A DNA stretch of 64,000 nt from Mesorhizobium sp. M4B.F.Ca.ET.058.02.1.1. GTDB lineage: Bacteria > Pseudomonadota > Alphaproteobacteria > Rhizobiales > Rhizobiaceae. The stretch is taken from the NCBI RefSeq assembly GCF_003952505.1, contig NZ_CP034450.1:4092001-4156000 (forward strand), in the 5' to 3' direction. The notes under the pieces were generated by a model, which saw only the letters and a list, made by a program, of their open reading frames with translations, ran no database searches and was not told the origin of the DNA. Below, piece after piece: positions 1-8,682 of this stretch (its first letter is position 1; every line of letters starts with the position of its first letter). Both the position numbers and the translations under genes were made by a program.

Positions 1-1
1 C

Positions 2-763
2 CCCTGGGTGGTGAAACCGAAGCAGATGTTCGCCAATCTGGGCTTGAGCGAGGTCGTCGTGCTCAACGACTTCGAGGCGCAGGCGCTGGCCGTCGTCGCG
101 CTCGGCGAGGAGCATATGGAGAAGATCGGCGGCGGCGCGCCGGAGCCGAACGCCAGCCGCGTCGTGCTCGGGCCCGGCACCGGGCTCGGCGTCGCCGGGC
201 TGATCTATGCGCTCAACCACTGGATACCGGTGCCGGGCGAAGGCGGGCACATGGATATCGGCCCGCGCTCGCCGCGCGATTTCCAGGTTTTCCAGCATAT
301 AGAGCGGCTCGAGGGTCGCGTTTCCGGCGAACAGATCCTGTGCGGGCGTGGCCTGGTCAATGTCTACCGCGCGGTGGCCAAGGCCGACGGCAAGCCGGCG
401 CCCTTCAGGGCGCCGGCCGAGATCACCGGCGCGGCGCTGGCGAAGTCCGACCCGGTGGCGGAGGAAGCGCTGTCGATGTTCGTCACCTGCCTCGGCCGCA
501 CCGCCGGCGACCTCGCGCTGGTGTTCATGAGCCGCGGCGGCGTCTTCCTCACCGGCGGCATCGCGCAGAAGATCGTGCCGGCGCTGAAAGCGGGCAATTT
601 CCGCTCGGCCTTCGAAGACAAGGCGCCACACAGCGCGCTGATGCGGGCGATGCCCGTCTATGTCATCACCCACCCGCTGGCGGCGCTGCTCGGCCTCGCT
701 GCCTATGCCAGGAACCCCTCGCTGTTCGGCGTGCAGACGGCGGGGCGGCGCTGGCGGCTGTAG
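2..763 (+). CDS. glk: Glucokinase, 5' end missing
   Basis: Phosphorylates glucose with ATP to glucose 6-phosphate in the cytoplasm, feeding the Entner-Doudoroff and pentose phosphate routes. The frame is open from base 2, so the gene starts upstream of the window; 253 residues are visible against a usual length of about 320-340. Visible motifs are [10 protein letters not shown] (catalytic Asp), the glycine-rich [18 protein letters not shown], and the C-terminal [10 protein letters not shown]. The ATP-binding N-terminus is outside the window. The next gene starts 125 bp downstream with no obvious terminator between them. Confidence 0.9.
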   Translation, partial: PWVVKPKQMFANLGLSEVVVLNDFEAQALAVVALGEEHMEKIGGGAPEPNASRVVLGPGTGLGVAGLIYALNHWIPVPGEGGHMDIGPRSPRDFQVFQHIERLEGRVSGEQILCGRGLVNVYRAVAKADGKPAPFRAPAEITGAALAKSDPVAEEALSMFVTCLGRTAGDLALVFMSRGGVFLTGGIAQKIVPALKAGNFRSAFEDKAPHSALMRAMPVYVITHPLAALLGLAAYARNPSLFGVQTAGRRWRL

Positions 764-888
764 CGCTTCGCGCCCTGGTTGTCGGATCGCGAATCGCGCC
801 GCGACGAAGTTTCGCCATAGGCAAGCCGCGACGGGAACGCTAAGAGGGGTGCCGAATTTCCAGACGGAACCACGGAACGACCCTCGAT

Positions 889-2745
889 TTGAACCAGCTT
901 CAACACCAAGCGACGGCCCGGCCCGGCGAGACCTGGGCGGTGCTGCGCCGCATCATTGCCGAAAACGGCCGTGAATACCGCTCGGCCTATATCTTCGCCA
1001 CTCTCTGCCTGCTGACAGTATCGGCAACGACGGCCTTCACCGCCTGGGTGATGAGCCCGGTCGTCAACCAGATCTTCTATGAGCGGCGCGGCGATCTGAT
1101 CGTGCTGATCTGCGCCGGGATCATGGGCTCCTTCATGCTGCGCGGGCTCGCCACCTATGGCCAGGCGGTGACGCTGGCCCGGATCGGCAACAATCTGGTG
1201 GCGCGCTACCAGAAGCGCGTCTTCGACCATCTGATGAAGCTTGGCGTCGGTTTCTTCAACGACACGCGTTCGGGCCAGCTCGCTGCGCAGGTCAACGAGA
1301 ATATCAACGGCATCCGCGACCTGCTGTCGATGACGCTGACCTCGATCGCGCGCGACGGGGTGACGCTGGTCGGCCTCATCGCCGTCATGATCTACCAGGA
1401 TCCGCTGCTATCGCTCTCGTCGCTGCTGATCGGACCGCCGCTGATCTACACCGTCGTCTATCTGATGCGCCGCGTGCGCCGCATCGCGCGCGAATCCGTG
1501 CAGATCAACTCGCGGCTGATCGGCGCCATGCAGGAGGCGACGCAAGGCATAGCCATCGCCAAGGCGTTCACCATGGAGGGGGAACTGGCGCGCCGCATCG
1601 GCAAGCTCGCCGAGAGTGCCGAGCAGCGGGGCAACAAGATCGCCCGCGTCTCGGAGCGGCTGACGCCGATTTCCGACATGTTGGCCGGCCTCGCCGTCAC
1701 CGGCGTCATCGCCTATTCCGGCTACCGGGCGCTGGTGCTCGGACAGCCACCGGGCGCGGTCTTTTCCTTCATCACGGCGCTGATCCTGGCCTATGATCCG
1801 GCTCGCCGCCTGGCGCGCATGCAGGTTGGCATGGAGCGGTCGCTGGTCAACGCGCGCATGATCTACGAGCTGCTCGACCAGCAGCCACAGCAGGGCGACG
1901 CGCCGGGCGCGGTCGAAGTGAGGATCACCAGCGGCGAGGTGCGTTTCCACAATGTCTCGTTCCGCTATGCCGCCGACGCGCCGGTGCTTAAGGAATTGAG
2001 CTTTACCGCCGCCGCCGGCAAGGTGACGGCCATCGTCGGCGCATCCGGCGCCGGCAAATCGACGCTGGTGGCGCTGCTGCAGCGCTTCTACGATGTCGAG
2101 GCCGGCAGCATCGAGGTCGATGGCCAGGACATTTCGAAGGTGACCAAGCAGTCGCTGCGCCAATCGATCGCCTATGTCTCGCAGGCGCCCTACCTGTTCG
2201 AGGGCACGATCCGCGACAACATCCGCTATGGACGGCTTTCAGCCAGCGACGCCGAGATCGAATGGGCGGCAAAGCAGGCGGCGGCGGATGACTTCATCCG
2301 CCAGCAGCCGCAAGGCTACGACACGCCAGTCGGCGAGAACGGCGTGACGCTGTCGGGCGGCCAGCGCCAGCGCGTCTCGATCGCCCGCGCCATCGTGCGC
2401 CAGGCGCCGATCCTGCTGCTCGACGAGGCGACCTCGGCGCTCGACAATGAGGCGGAGGCGCGCGTCCAGGAGGCGCTGACCCATGTCATGGAAGGGTGCA
2501 CGACGATCGTCATCGCGCACCGGCTGTCGACGGTGGTCAATGCCGACCACATCATCGTGCTGGAGGAGGGCCGGCTGGTCGAGGAAGGCACGCATGCCTC
2601 GCTGATGGCCGACCCGCACAGCGTCTATGCCCGCTTCCACCGGGTGCAGGGCAAGAAAGGGCTGGGGCTTGTCGACGACGCCAAGCCAATCCAAACTCCA
2701 GTCCAGCGCAGCCGCGCGAAGAAGGTGGTGGGGAGACAGGCATGA
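889..2745 (+). CDS. MsbA-like ABC exporter half-transporter (fused membrane and ATPase domains)
   Basis: A 618-residue type IV ABC exporter subunit, expected to homodimerise in the inner membrane and export a lipid or hydrophobic substrate; the substrate cannot be read from sequence. The N-terminal transmembrane domain covers about residues 35-320. The nucleotide-binding domain follows, with Walker [10 protein letters not shown] near 383, signature LSGGQRQ near 488, Walker [13 protein letters not shown] near 507 and the H-loop IAHRLST. The start is a TTG with only a weak upstream purine stretch, so the first few residues are uncertain. The C-terminal basic tail overlaps dapB by 4 bp (ATGA), which implies translational coupling. 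Confidence 0.9.
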   Translation: MNQLQHQATARPGETWAVLRRIIAENGREYRSAYIFATLCLLTVSATTAFTAWVMSPVVNQIFYERRGDLIVLICAGIMGSFMLRGLATYGQAVTLARIGNNLVARYQKRVFDHLMKLGVGFFNDTRSGQLAAQVNENINGIRDLLSMTLTSIARDGVTLVGLIAVMIYQDPLLSLSSLLIGPPLIYTVVYLMRRVRRIARESVQINSRLIGAMQEATQGIAIAKAFTMEGELARRIGKLAESAEQRGNKIARVSERLTPISDMLAGLAVTGVIAYSGYRALVLGQPPGAVFSFITALILAYDPARRLARMQVGMERSLVNARMIYELLDQQPQQGDAPGAVEVRITSGEVRFHNVSFRYAADAPVLKELSFTAAAGKVTAIVGASGAGKSTLVALLQRFYDVEAGSIEVDGQDISKVTKQSLRQSIAYVSQAPYLFEGTIRDNIRYGRLSASDAEIEWAAKQAAADDFIRQQPQGYDTPVGENGVTLSGGQRQRVSIARAIVRQAPILLLDEATSALDNEAEARVQEALTHVMEGCTTIVIAHRLSTVVNADHIIVLEEGRLVEEGTHASLMADPHSVYARFHRVQGKKGLGLVDDAKPIQTPVQRSRAKKVVGRQA

Positions 2746-3563
2746 GCGAAACGGGGGATATGGGCCTGGTGGTGGTGGGCGCGGCAGGCCGCATGGGCCA
2801 GACGCTGATCCGCGCCATTCACACGATGCCGGGGGCGCGCGTCGCCGGCGCGGTCGAGCGGCCAGGCTCGCCCTATCTCGGCAAGGATGCCGGCGAGCTT
2901 GCCGGCATCGGTATCATCAACGTGCCGATATCGGACGATCCGTTGCCGGCCTTCGCCAAGGCCGACGGCGTGCTCGATTTCACCGCGCCCGCCGCGACCG
3001 TCGAATTCGCCGGCTACGCGGCGCAGGCGCGCATCGTCCATGTCATCGGCACCACCGGCTGCTCGGCGGACGACAATGCGAAAATCGCGGCGGCGGCGCG
3101 ACATGCGACGATCGTCAAGTCGGGCAATATGAGCCTCGGCGTCAATCTGCTGGCGGTGCTGGTTGAGCAGGCGGCGCGGGCGCTCGACGCCGACGATTTC
3201 GACATCGAGATCCTGGAAATGCACCACCGCCACAAAGTCGACGCGCCGTCGGGAACGGCGCTTCTGCTCGGTGAAGCGGCGGCGGCCGGCCGCGACATCC
3301 CGCTCACCGGCAACGATGTGCGCGTGCGCGACGGCCATACCGGCGTGCGCAAGCCGGGCACGATCGGCTTCGCCGCGCTGCGCGGCGGCTCGGTGGTCGG
3401 CGATCACAGCGTGATCCTGGCCGGCACGGGCGAGCGCATCACGTTATCCCACCATGCCGAGGACCGGGCGATCTTCGCGCGCGGCGCCGTAAAAGCAGCA
3501 CTCTGGGCCCGGGCGAGGAAGCCTGGTCTCTACTCAATGCGGGACGTGCTCGGCCTGAGCTGA
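2742..3563 (+). CDS. dapB: 4-Hydroxy-tetrahydrodipicolinate reductase
   Basis: Reduces the DapA product to tetrahydrodipicolinate with NAD(P)H in the diaminopimelate/lysine pathway, so it serves both cell wall and lysine supply. The protein has 273 residues, a normal length. It shows the N-terminal nucleotide-binding loop [11 protein letters not shown] and the family signature [15 protein letters not shown] near residues 158-172 with the catalytic His/Lys. I chose the ATG at 2742 because it overlaps the exporter stop (ATGA) and places the Rossmann loop at the expected distance from the N-terminus. gpmA follows after 39 bp. Confidence 0.96.
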   Translation: MSETGDMGLVVVGAAGRMGQTLIRAIHTMPGARVAGAVERPGSPYLGKDAGELAGIGIINVPISDDPLPAFAKADGVLDFTAPAATVEFAGYAAQARIVHVIGTTGCSADDNAKIAAAARHATIVKSGNMSLGVNLLAVLVEQAARALDADDFDIEILEMHHRHKVDAPSGTALLLGEAAAAGRDIPLTGNDVRVRDGHTGVRKPGTIGFAALRGGSVVGDHSVILAGTGERITLSHHAEDRAIFARGAVKAALWARARKPGLYSMRDVLGLS

Positions 3564-3602
3564 AGCGGCCTCTGCAATATTTTGTCCTTCGAAGGAGCAA
3601 AC

Positions 3603-4223
3603 ATGTCGAGAACCCTCGTGCTCGTGCGCCACGGCCAGAGCGAATGGAACCTGAAGAACCTGTTCACCGGCTGGCGCGACGTCGACCTCACCGAGCAGGG
3701 CCATGCCGAGGCCAAGGCCGCCGGCCAGAAGCTCAAGGCGCGCGGTCTGAAATTCGACATCGCCTTCACCTCGGCGCTGATCCGGGCGCAGAAGACCTGC
3801 CAGCACATCCTCGACGCCGTCGGCCAGAGCGAGTTGGAGACCATCCGCGACCAGGCGCTGAACGAGCGCGACTATGGCGACCTCTCCGGTCTCAACAAGG
3901 ACGACGCGCGCAAGAAATGGGGCGAGGAGCAGGTGCATATCTGGCGCCGCTCCTACGATGTGTCGCCGCCCGGCGGCGAAAGCCTCAAGGACACCGGCGC
4001 GCGCGTCTGGCCCTATTATCTGCACGACCTGCAGCCGCATGTGCTGCGCGGCGAAACAGTGCTGGTGGCCGCGCACGGCAATTCGCTGCGCGCGCTGATC
4101 ATGGCGCTGGACGGCAAGAGCGGCGAGGAGATCGTCAAGCTCGAGCTCGGCACCGGCGTGCCGGTGATCTACACGCTCAACGCCGATTCGACGGTGGCGT
4201 CGAAGGAAGTGCTGGAAGGCTGA
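3603..4223 (+). CDS. gpmA: 2,3-bisphosphoglycerate-dependent phosphoglycerate mutase
   Basis: Interconverts 3- and 2-phosphoglycerate in glycolysis and gluconeogenesis. The histidine phosphatase signature VRHGQSEWN has the phospho-accepting His at residue 10, and the second catalytic His lies in [11 protein letters not shown]. At 206 residues it is the short form I associate with Rhizobiales rather than the roughly 250-residue enterobacterial enzyme. The ATG at 3603 is preceded at 6 bp by a good Shine-Dalgarno (GAAGGAG). A palindromic repeat lies immediately downstream. Confidence 0.95.
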   Translation: MSRTLVLVRHGQSEWNLKNLFTGWRDVDLTEQGHAEAKAAGQKLKARGLKFDIAFTSALIRAQKTCQHILDAVGQSELETIRDQALNERDYGDLSGLNKDDARKKWGEEQVHIWRRSYDVSPPGGESLKDTGARVWPYYLHDLQPHVLRGETVLVAAHGNSLRALIMALDGKSGEEIVKLELGTGVPVIYTLNADSTVASKEVLEG

Positions 4224-4250
4224 CCTTTCTTCCAACGGCGACGGGAGCGA

Positions 4251-4410
4251 GTCTCATCCTCTCCCCGTATAGTGACGGGGAGAGGGCGCGGTCGTCGCCG
4301 ATTTCGTCAATCGTCACCGTTACAAGAAAGGCGTCGACGATGCGGCCGGCCCCTTCCCCCCGTCCCTATACGGGGAGAAGTGCCCGGCAGGGCGATGAGG
4401 GGCAGCACCA
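4251..4410 (+). repeat. Palindromic intergenic repeat, family A copy 1 (reverse orientation)
   Basis: Two CTCCCCGT...ACGGGGAG hairpins about 90 bp apart flank a conserved spacer containing GATTTCGTCAATCG. This is the reverse complement of the copies at 24945-25125 and 29460-29633. The outer edges carry the family's GATGAGGGGCAGC motif. It fills the gap between gpmA and the tRNA gene and has no coding potential. Confidence 0.8.
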
Positions 4411-4429
4411 ATATCGGCAAAAAAGCGCG

Positions 4430-4458
4430 TTGACACACATCGCTCGCCCGCTTACATG
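4430..4458 (+). promoter_or_regulatory. Probable promoter of tRNA-Leu
   Basis: A perfect -35 hexamer TTGACA at 4430-4435 is followed by a 17-bp spacer and a -10-like TACATG (or TTACAT at 16 bp). The tRNA begins 11 bp after this box, as expected for a stable-RNA promoter. The -10 is a weak match. Confidence 0.55.
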
Positions 4459-4469
4459 AGCCCGCACCA

Positions 4470-4554
4470 GCCCAGATGGCGGAATTGGTAGACGCGCACG
4501 GTTCAGGTCCGTGTTCCGCAAGGAGTGGAGGTTCGAGTCCTCTTCTGGGCACCA
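4470..4554 (+). tRNA. tRNA-Leu (anticodon CAG)
   Basis: The acceptor stem GCCCAGA pairs with TCTGGGC. The D-arm has GGCGGAATTGGTAGACGC, typical of class II leucine tRNAs. The anticodon stem CACGG/CCGTG encloses loop TTCAGGT with anticodon CAG. A long variable arm precedes the T-arm GGTTCGAGTCC, and CCA is encoded at the 3' end. It decodes CTG, a very frequent codon in this GC-rich genome. Confidence 0.97.
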
Positions 4555-4665
4555 TCTTTTCCCGACTGCCAACGGGATCAATAAGATAAGCCTTCAGAGT
4601 GTTTCGCCGGTAAACCGTGCCGCAGATGGACTGGCTCGCCGCGCGCAAGTAGCCGGAGCGCTTCA

Positions 4666-5085
4666 ATGGGTCTCGACGCCGTCGTGTTCAGGCAGCTCGC
4701 TTCCTTAAGGGCCGAGTACCATGCCGACCTGGTGCTGGCCGATGAAGAAACGGGTGAGGCCGACCTGGCGTCGCTTCGGCTTCGTGATCCCTGGGCAGCC
4801 GCTGTAGCGTTCCACTACCGTTTTGGAAATATCGCCACTATCGGTCATCTTCGAGAGATCGTCGCCGATATTCTGACGGACCCCGACTCCGTGCTGCAAA
4901 CTCGGGTGCTCTACTCCAGCAGCCATTCGGGAGACGTGATCGAGGCATCTGCTTTCGGTCAGATCCGCGAGGAGCTCGATACTCTTCGTTCCGTCGACAT
5001 CCCTGAGATAGTGAAGTTCGTCGCCGGACTCGATGCCCTGATCATGTGTGCCGAGCGAGAGGGTAACCCAATCGTATTCGTTTGA
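4666..5085 (+). CDS. Hypothetical protein, no family recognised
   Basis: A 139-residue soluble, acidic protein with no signal peptide, membrane segment or recognised motif. Codon use is less G/C-biased at third positions than in its neighbours (for example many TTC/TTT, ACT, CGA and CTT codons), which hints at acquisition. It sits 111 bp downstream of tRNA-Leu with no partner gene; tRNA 3' ends are common integration sites, but I see no repeat of the tRNA end downstream. The start at 4666 is an ATG without a strong Shine-Dalgarno. Confidence 0.6.
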   Translation: MGLDAVVFRQLASLRAEYHADLVLADEETGEADLASLRLRDPWAAAVAFHYRFGNIATIGHLREIVADILTDPDSVLQTRVLYSSSHSGDVIEASAFGQIREELDTLRSVDIPEIVKFVAGLDALIMCAEREGNPIVFV

Positions 5086-5224
5086 GTGCAGGCGCCTGTG
5101 CTGAATTCGGGCATGGACGTGGGTCGACGATGACGACGCAGGGCGCAGCCTACCACCTCCCCATCCGACCAGGCGCCGAACAAACCGCTTCAAACCGGGC
5201 GACCTCGGCGCTACGGTCCGCCCC

Positions 5225-6913
5225 ATGGCCCCTTCCGTCAGCCCGACCATTGCCGCGCGGCGCGACCAGATGTTTCCCGTGCTCTCAGATGTCGACATCG
5301 AGCGCATGCGCCGCTTTGGCGTGCCCAGAACCTATGCCGCCGGCGAGCCTATCGTGGTCGCGGGCACGGTGTCGCCCGGCCTGATCCTCATCCTGTCCGG
5401 CAAGGTCGAGATCACGCAGGCCGGCGGGCTCGGGCCGCGCGAGGCGATCATCTCCTACGGCGCCGGCAACTTCATCGGCGAGCTGGCGCAGCTTTCGAGC
5501 CGGCCGTCGCTGGTCAATGCTGAAGCCACCGAGCCTGTCGAAGCCTTCGTCATCCCCTCGCAGCGGCTGCGCGACCTGATGGTGCAGGAGGCCAACCTCG
5601 GCGAGCGGATCATGCGGGCGCTGATCCTGCGCCGCGTCGGCCTCCTGGAAAGCGGCATCAGCGGACCGATCATCATCGGCCCTTCCGGCAATGGCGACGT
5701 GCTGAGGCTGCAGGGCTTCCTCACCCGCAGCGGCCTGCCGCACCGCGCGCTCGATTCCGACACCGATCCCTGCGCCAGGACGCTGACCGAGCGTTTCCAT
5801 GTCGATCCCCATCATTTGCCGATCGTGCTCTGTCCCAATGGCAAGCTGCTGCACAATCCGGGCGAAAGCGACCTCGCCCGCTGCGTCGGCCTGCTGCGGC
5901 CCGTCGATGCCAGCAAGGTCTACGACGTGGCGATCGTCGGCGCCGGGCCGGCGGGACTGGCGGCTGCGGTCTACGCAGCCTCCGAAGGGCTGTCGACGAT
6001 CGTGCTCGACTGCCGCGCCTTCGGCGGGCAGGCGGGGGCGTCGGCGCGCATCGAGAACTATCTCGGCTTCCCGACCGGCATCACCGGCATGGCGCTGATG
6101 GCGCGTGCCTACAACCAGGCGCAGAAGTTCGGCGTCGAAATGGTGATCCCCGACGAGGCAAAGCTGCTCAGCGGCGACAGCAACCTGTCCGGCTACAGGC
6201 TCGATGTCGGCGATGGCGAGACGGTGCACACGCGCACGGTGGTGATCGCCAGCGGGGCGCGCTACCGCCGCCTCGATGTCGCCAATCTGGCGCAGTTCGA
6301 GGGCACGTCGGTGCACTATTGGGCGTCGCCGATCGAGGCGCGGCTTTGCCGGGATCAGGAGGTGGCGCTGGTCGGCGCCGGCAATTCGGCCGGCCAGGCG
6401 GCGGTCTTCCTGGCCAGCCAGGTGGGCAAGGTGACGCTGCTGGCGCGCCGCGGCAGCCTCCACGAGACCATGTCGCGCTATCTGGTCGAGCGCATCCAGG
6501 CGCAGCCGAACATCGAAGTGCTGCCCGAGACCGAAATCGTTGCGCTGGAAGGTCGCCAGAGCAACCTCGAGCGGGTGCGCTGGCGCAACCGAGCGACCGG
6601 CGCCGAGACGACGCGGCCGATCCGCCATCTCTTCCTGTTCATCGGCGCCGACCCCAACACGGACTGGCTGGCGAAATGCAACGTGGCGCTCGACGCCAAG
6701 GGTTTTGTCCGCACCGGAGCGGAGGTAGCGCCGCGACATGGCCTGATGGAGACGAGCCGCAGTGGCGTGTTTGCCATCGGCGACGTTCGCTGCGGCTCGA
6801 TCAAGCGCGTCGCCGCCGCCGTCGGCGAGGGCGCCCAGGTGGTGGCGGCGCTGCATGCCTATCTTGCGCAGAACGGCGGCGGCGTTCAATCCGAACCGGC
6901 GAGGAGATCGTAA
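5225..6913 (+). CDS. Cyclic-nucleotide-binding domain fused to a thioredoxin-reductase-like FAD enzyme
   Basis: A 562-residue fusion. Residues about 15-135 look like a CRP-type cyclic-nucleotide-binding domain (YGAGNFIGELAQLS region). Residues about 150-230 resemble a thioredoxin/glutaredoxin-like segment without cysteines at the active-site position. From residue 235 on it is a thioredoxin-reductase-type flavoprotein, with FAD loop GAGPAGLAAAVYAASEG near 239, NADPH loop GAGNSAGQAA near 385 and the C-terminal GVFAIGDVR. The usual redox CxxC before the NADPH loop is replaced by YWASPIEARLC, so classical thioredoxin reduction is unlikely. It overlaps the next gene (TAATG), suggesting a joint function. 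Substrate and ligand are unknown. Confidence 0.88.
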   Translation: MAPSVSPTIAARRDQMFPVLSDVDIERMRRFGVPRTYAAGEPIVVAGTVSPGLILILSGKVEITQAGGLGPREAIISYGAGNFIGELAQLSSRPSLVNAEATEPVEAFVIPSQRLRDLMVQEANLGERIMRALILRRVGLLESGISGPIIIGPSGNGDVLRLQGFLTRSGLPHRALDSDTDPCARTLTERFHVDPHHLPIVLCPNGKLLHNPGESDLARCVGLLRPVDASKVYDVAIVGAGPAGLAAAVYAASEGLSTIVLDCRAFGGQAGASARIENYLGFPTGITGMALMARAYNQAQKFGVEMVIPDEAKLLSGDSNLSGYRLDVGDGETVHTRTVVIASGARYRRLDVANLAQFEGTSVHYWASPIEARLCRDQEVALVGAGNSAGQAAVFLASQVGKVTLLARRGSLHETMSRYLVERIQAQPNIEVLPETEIVALEGRQSNLERVRWRNRATGAETTRPIRHLFLFIGADPNTDWLAKCNVALDAKGFVRTGAEVAPRHGLMETSRSGVFAIGDVRCGSIKRVAAAVGEGAQVVAALHAYLAQNGGGVQSEPARRS

Positions 6914-7218
6914 TGGACGAATGCCGGCACACGAGCGACATCAAGGACGTCACGCCGAGCGCGCTCGGCTGCGAGGAATGCCTGAAGAGCGGATCGTGGT
7001 GGGTGCATCTCAGGCTCTGCCGCACCTGCGGCCATGTCGGCTGCTGCGACGACTCGCCCAACCGCCACGCCACCAAGCATTTCCACGCCACCAGCCATCC
7101 GGTCATCGAGGGCTACGACCCGCCGGAAGGCTGGGCATGGTGCTATGTCGACGAGGTGTTCATCGACCTTGGCGACCGCACGACGCCGCAGAACGGGCCG
7201 ATCCCGAAGTTTGTTTGA
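6913..7218 (+). CDS. UBP-type zinc-finger protein
   Basis: A 101-residue single-domain protein with the full Zn-binding pattern of the UBP/BUZ finger: CRHTSDI, CEECL, CRTCGHVGCCDDS, then HATKHFHATSHP. In eukaryotes this fold binds the ubiquitin C-terminus; the bacterial versions have no established role that I know of. It is translationally coupled to the upstream fusion flavoprotein by a TAATG overlap, so the two proteins probably act together. The pairing recurs in rhizobia as far as I recall, but that is memory, not a search. Confidence 0.88.
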   Translation: MDECRHTSDIKDVTPSALGCEECLKSGSWWVHLRLCRTCGHVGCCDDSPNRHATKHFHATSHPVIEGYDPPEGWAWCYVDEVFIDLGDRTTPQNGPIPKFV

Positions 7219-7269
7219 GTTTTTTGCGCCGGCCAAGGTGGCGGAACATGTCGATGGCGGTTTAATGAC

Positions 7270-7440
7270 GTGATGAAGGCCAAGCTTCCAGACAAAGCCC
7301 GCAAGAGCCTGTCCGTCGCTCGCATCGAGCCGAGAGAGGTGATTGAGCGAACGCTAATCACGGTCACGCCAGCAGCCTACGCTCAGTTTGACGTCCAGCT
7401 TGATGCGCCTCCGAAGCCCAACGAGAGATTGCGCAAAACG
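7270..7440 (+). pseudogene. Remnant of a DUF1778 (TacA-like) antitoxin
   Basis: The translation contains IERTLITVTPAAYAQFDVQL followed by DAPPKPNERLRKTM, which is the C-terminal, toxin-neutralising half of DUF1778 ribbon-helix-helix antitoxins. The N-terminal DNA-binding half is missing or unrecognisable (a short KARKSLSVARIEP stretch precedes it), and no GNAT toxin follows. After the LRKTM end the frame runs into sequence shared with a minus-strand gene. I read it as a decayed toxin-antitoxin locus. Confidence 0.55.
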
Positions 7441-7493
7441 ATGAACGCCCTCTGCCTTGGAAGGATGAATAACAATCTCGCGACGAAACCGCC

Positions 7494-7676
7494 CTACTTC
7501 ACCGAACTGGTGACGGTGCGGTCGAGGGCGCCGGGATCGCGGTTGTTGCCGGCGAGCGCGCCGATGATCAGAAGGCTGACGATGATCGGGACAAACAGCA
7601 TGGCGACACGCGCCTGGACGTAGAAAATGGCGCGCCATTCGTTGCGTTTTTCGGGGTCGTCGTTCATCGCGCTCAC
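7494..7676 (-). CDS. Small single-pass membrane protein
   Basis: A 60-residue protein with a charged N-terminus (DDPEKRNEWR), one hydrophobic segment at about residues 25-43 (VAMLFVPIIVSLLIIGALAG) and a short tail. The GTG start at 7676 is preceded by GGAGG at 9 bp; the ATG three codons further in would sit too far from it. No family is recognised. It faces the antitoxin remnant and follows the broken racemase-type gene on the same strand after a gap of about 160 bp. Confidence 0.5.
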   Translation of the reverse strand: MSAMNDDPEKRNEWRAIFYVQARVAMLFVPIIVSLLIIGALAGNNRDPGALDRTVTSSVK

Positions 7677-7837
7677 TCTGTCCTGCCTCCCGAGGCGGGA
7701 GATAGTAGCGAAGCGTTAAACAACCCCTTCCGAATCCGTTAACTCGCGAATTTCGAACGGTCTGCCGCGGCGCGAAAGTTCGTGTCGACAAGACCGCTGC
7801 ACGCTGTTGGCGCCAATGCTCAGCTCGGCCAACCGGA

Positions 7838-8643
7838 TCAACTGATCGGCAGGGCAAACAGCCTGCCTCCGGCCGGCACCACGTCGTCGATGCCGGCAAG
7901 CCGCAGGCAGTGCCAGGCCATGGCGTGGTTGGACGAGGTGACGGGAATGCCATGCGCTGCTCCAGCGCCGCAACGGCCTCGGCGACGCGCAGGCTGGTGC
8001 AGGAGATGAAGATCGCGTCCACGCCGGGCACCGCGGCCATGCGCTCGGCCGCCGCCTCGATCGAGGCGAGCGAGATGCGGGCGGCCTCGCGGTCGTCGCG
8101 CCGGTCGAAGGTGGCGACAGCGGCGATGTCGAGGCCCCGGCCGGTGAAATAGGCGACCAGGCCCCGGTTGATCTCGGGCGCGTAAGGCGTCAGCAGGCCG
8201 ATGCCCCTGACGCCGAGCGCCTTGAAGGCGGCGAGCGCGCCGGTGACCGGCGTGGTGCAGGCGACGCCGGGCCGCGCCTTGCGGATCTCGGCGAACACGG
8301 CTTCCTCGCCCAGCGTCATGGTCGCCGAGGTGCAGCCGAAGCCGACGACGTCGAGCGGGATGCTGGGCAGGATCAGGTCGACGGTCGGCGCGATGCGCGG
8401 GCCGATGGCGCGCAGCGTTTCCGGCGTGATGTCGTTGTCGTTGAAGAGACGCGCCTCGTAGAAGGCGACGCCGGGAATGCGCACCAGCGCGCGGAACTCG
8501 TGCTCCAGCGTCTGGTCGGTGGCGAGGATCGCAAGCCCGATCGCCGCGCGCGAAGCGAGGCCGCCGTCGATCTCCGAGGGCAGAACGCCGAGATCGACAG
8601 GTTCCGAAGCGGCGAGGGGCGCGGCGGCAAGGTTGGCGGACAT
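7838..8643 (-). pseudogene. Asp/Glu racemase / maleate isomerase family protein, frameshifted
   Basis: The frame beginning with ATG at 8643 reads as a maleate cis-trans isomerase/arylmalonate decarboxylase-type protein, with the two family cysteines in VGFGCTSATM and IFISCTSLRV. Near 7950 the frame breaks after LEQRM: the expected continuation GIPVTSSNHAMAW is found one frame away and runs to a TGA at 7838-7840. Restoring one G (ATGGC to ATGGGC) gives a normal 268-residue protein. Either a recent null mutation or a sequencing error explains this. It lies 3' of dadA on the same strand. Confidence 0.8.
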
Positions 8644-8682
8644 GGCGTTCCCTTTCTTGTCAGAGCGGGATCGATCCTGCTC

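Noticed and set aside
4251..4410. Tandem hairpins considered as a CRISPR array or a rho-independent terminator pair
   Set aside because: The units are inverted pairs with a conserved spacer found elsewhere in the window, not direct repeats with unique spacers, and they lack T tracts. No CRISPR array or cas gene was seen anywhere in the window.
4470..4554. tRNA-Leu as an integration site of a current mobile element
   Set aside because: No integrase gene and no duplicated tRNA 3' end found downstream within the window.
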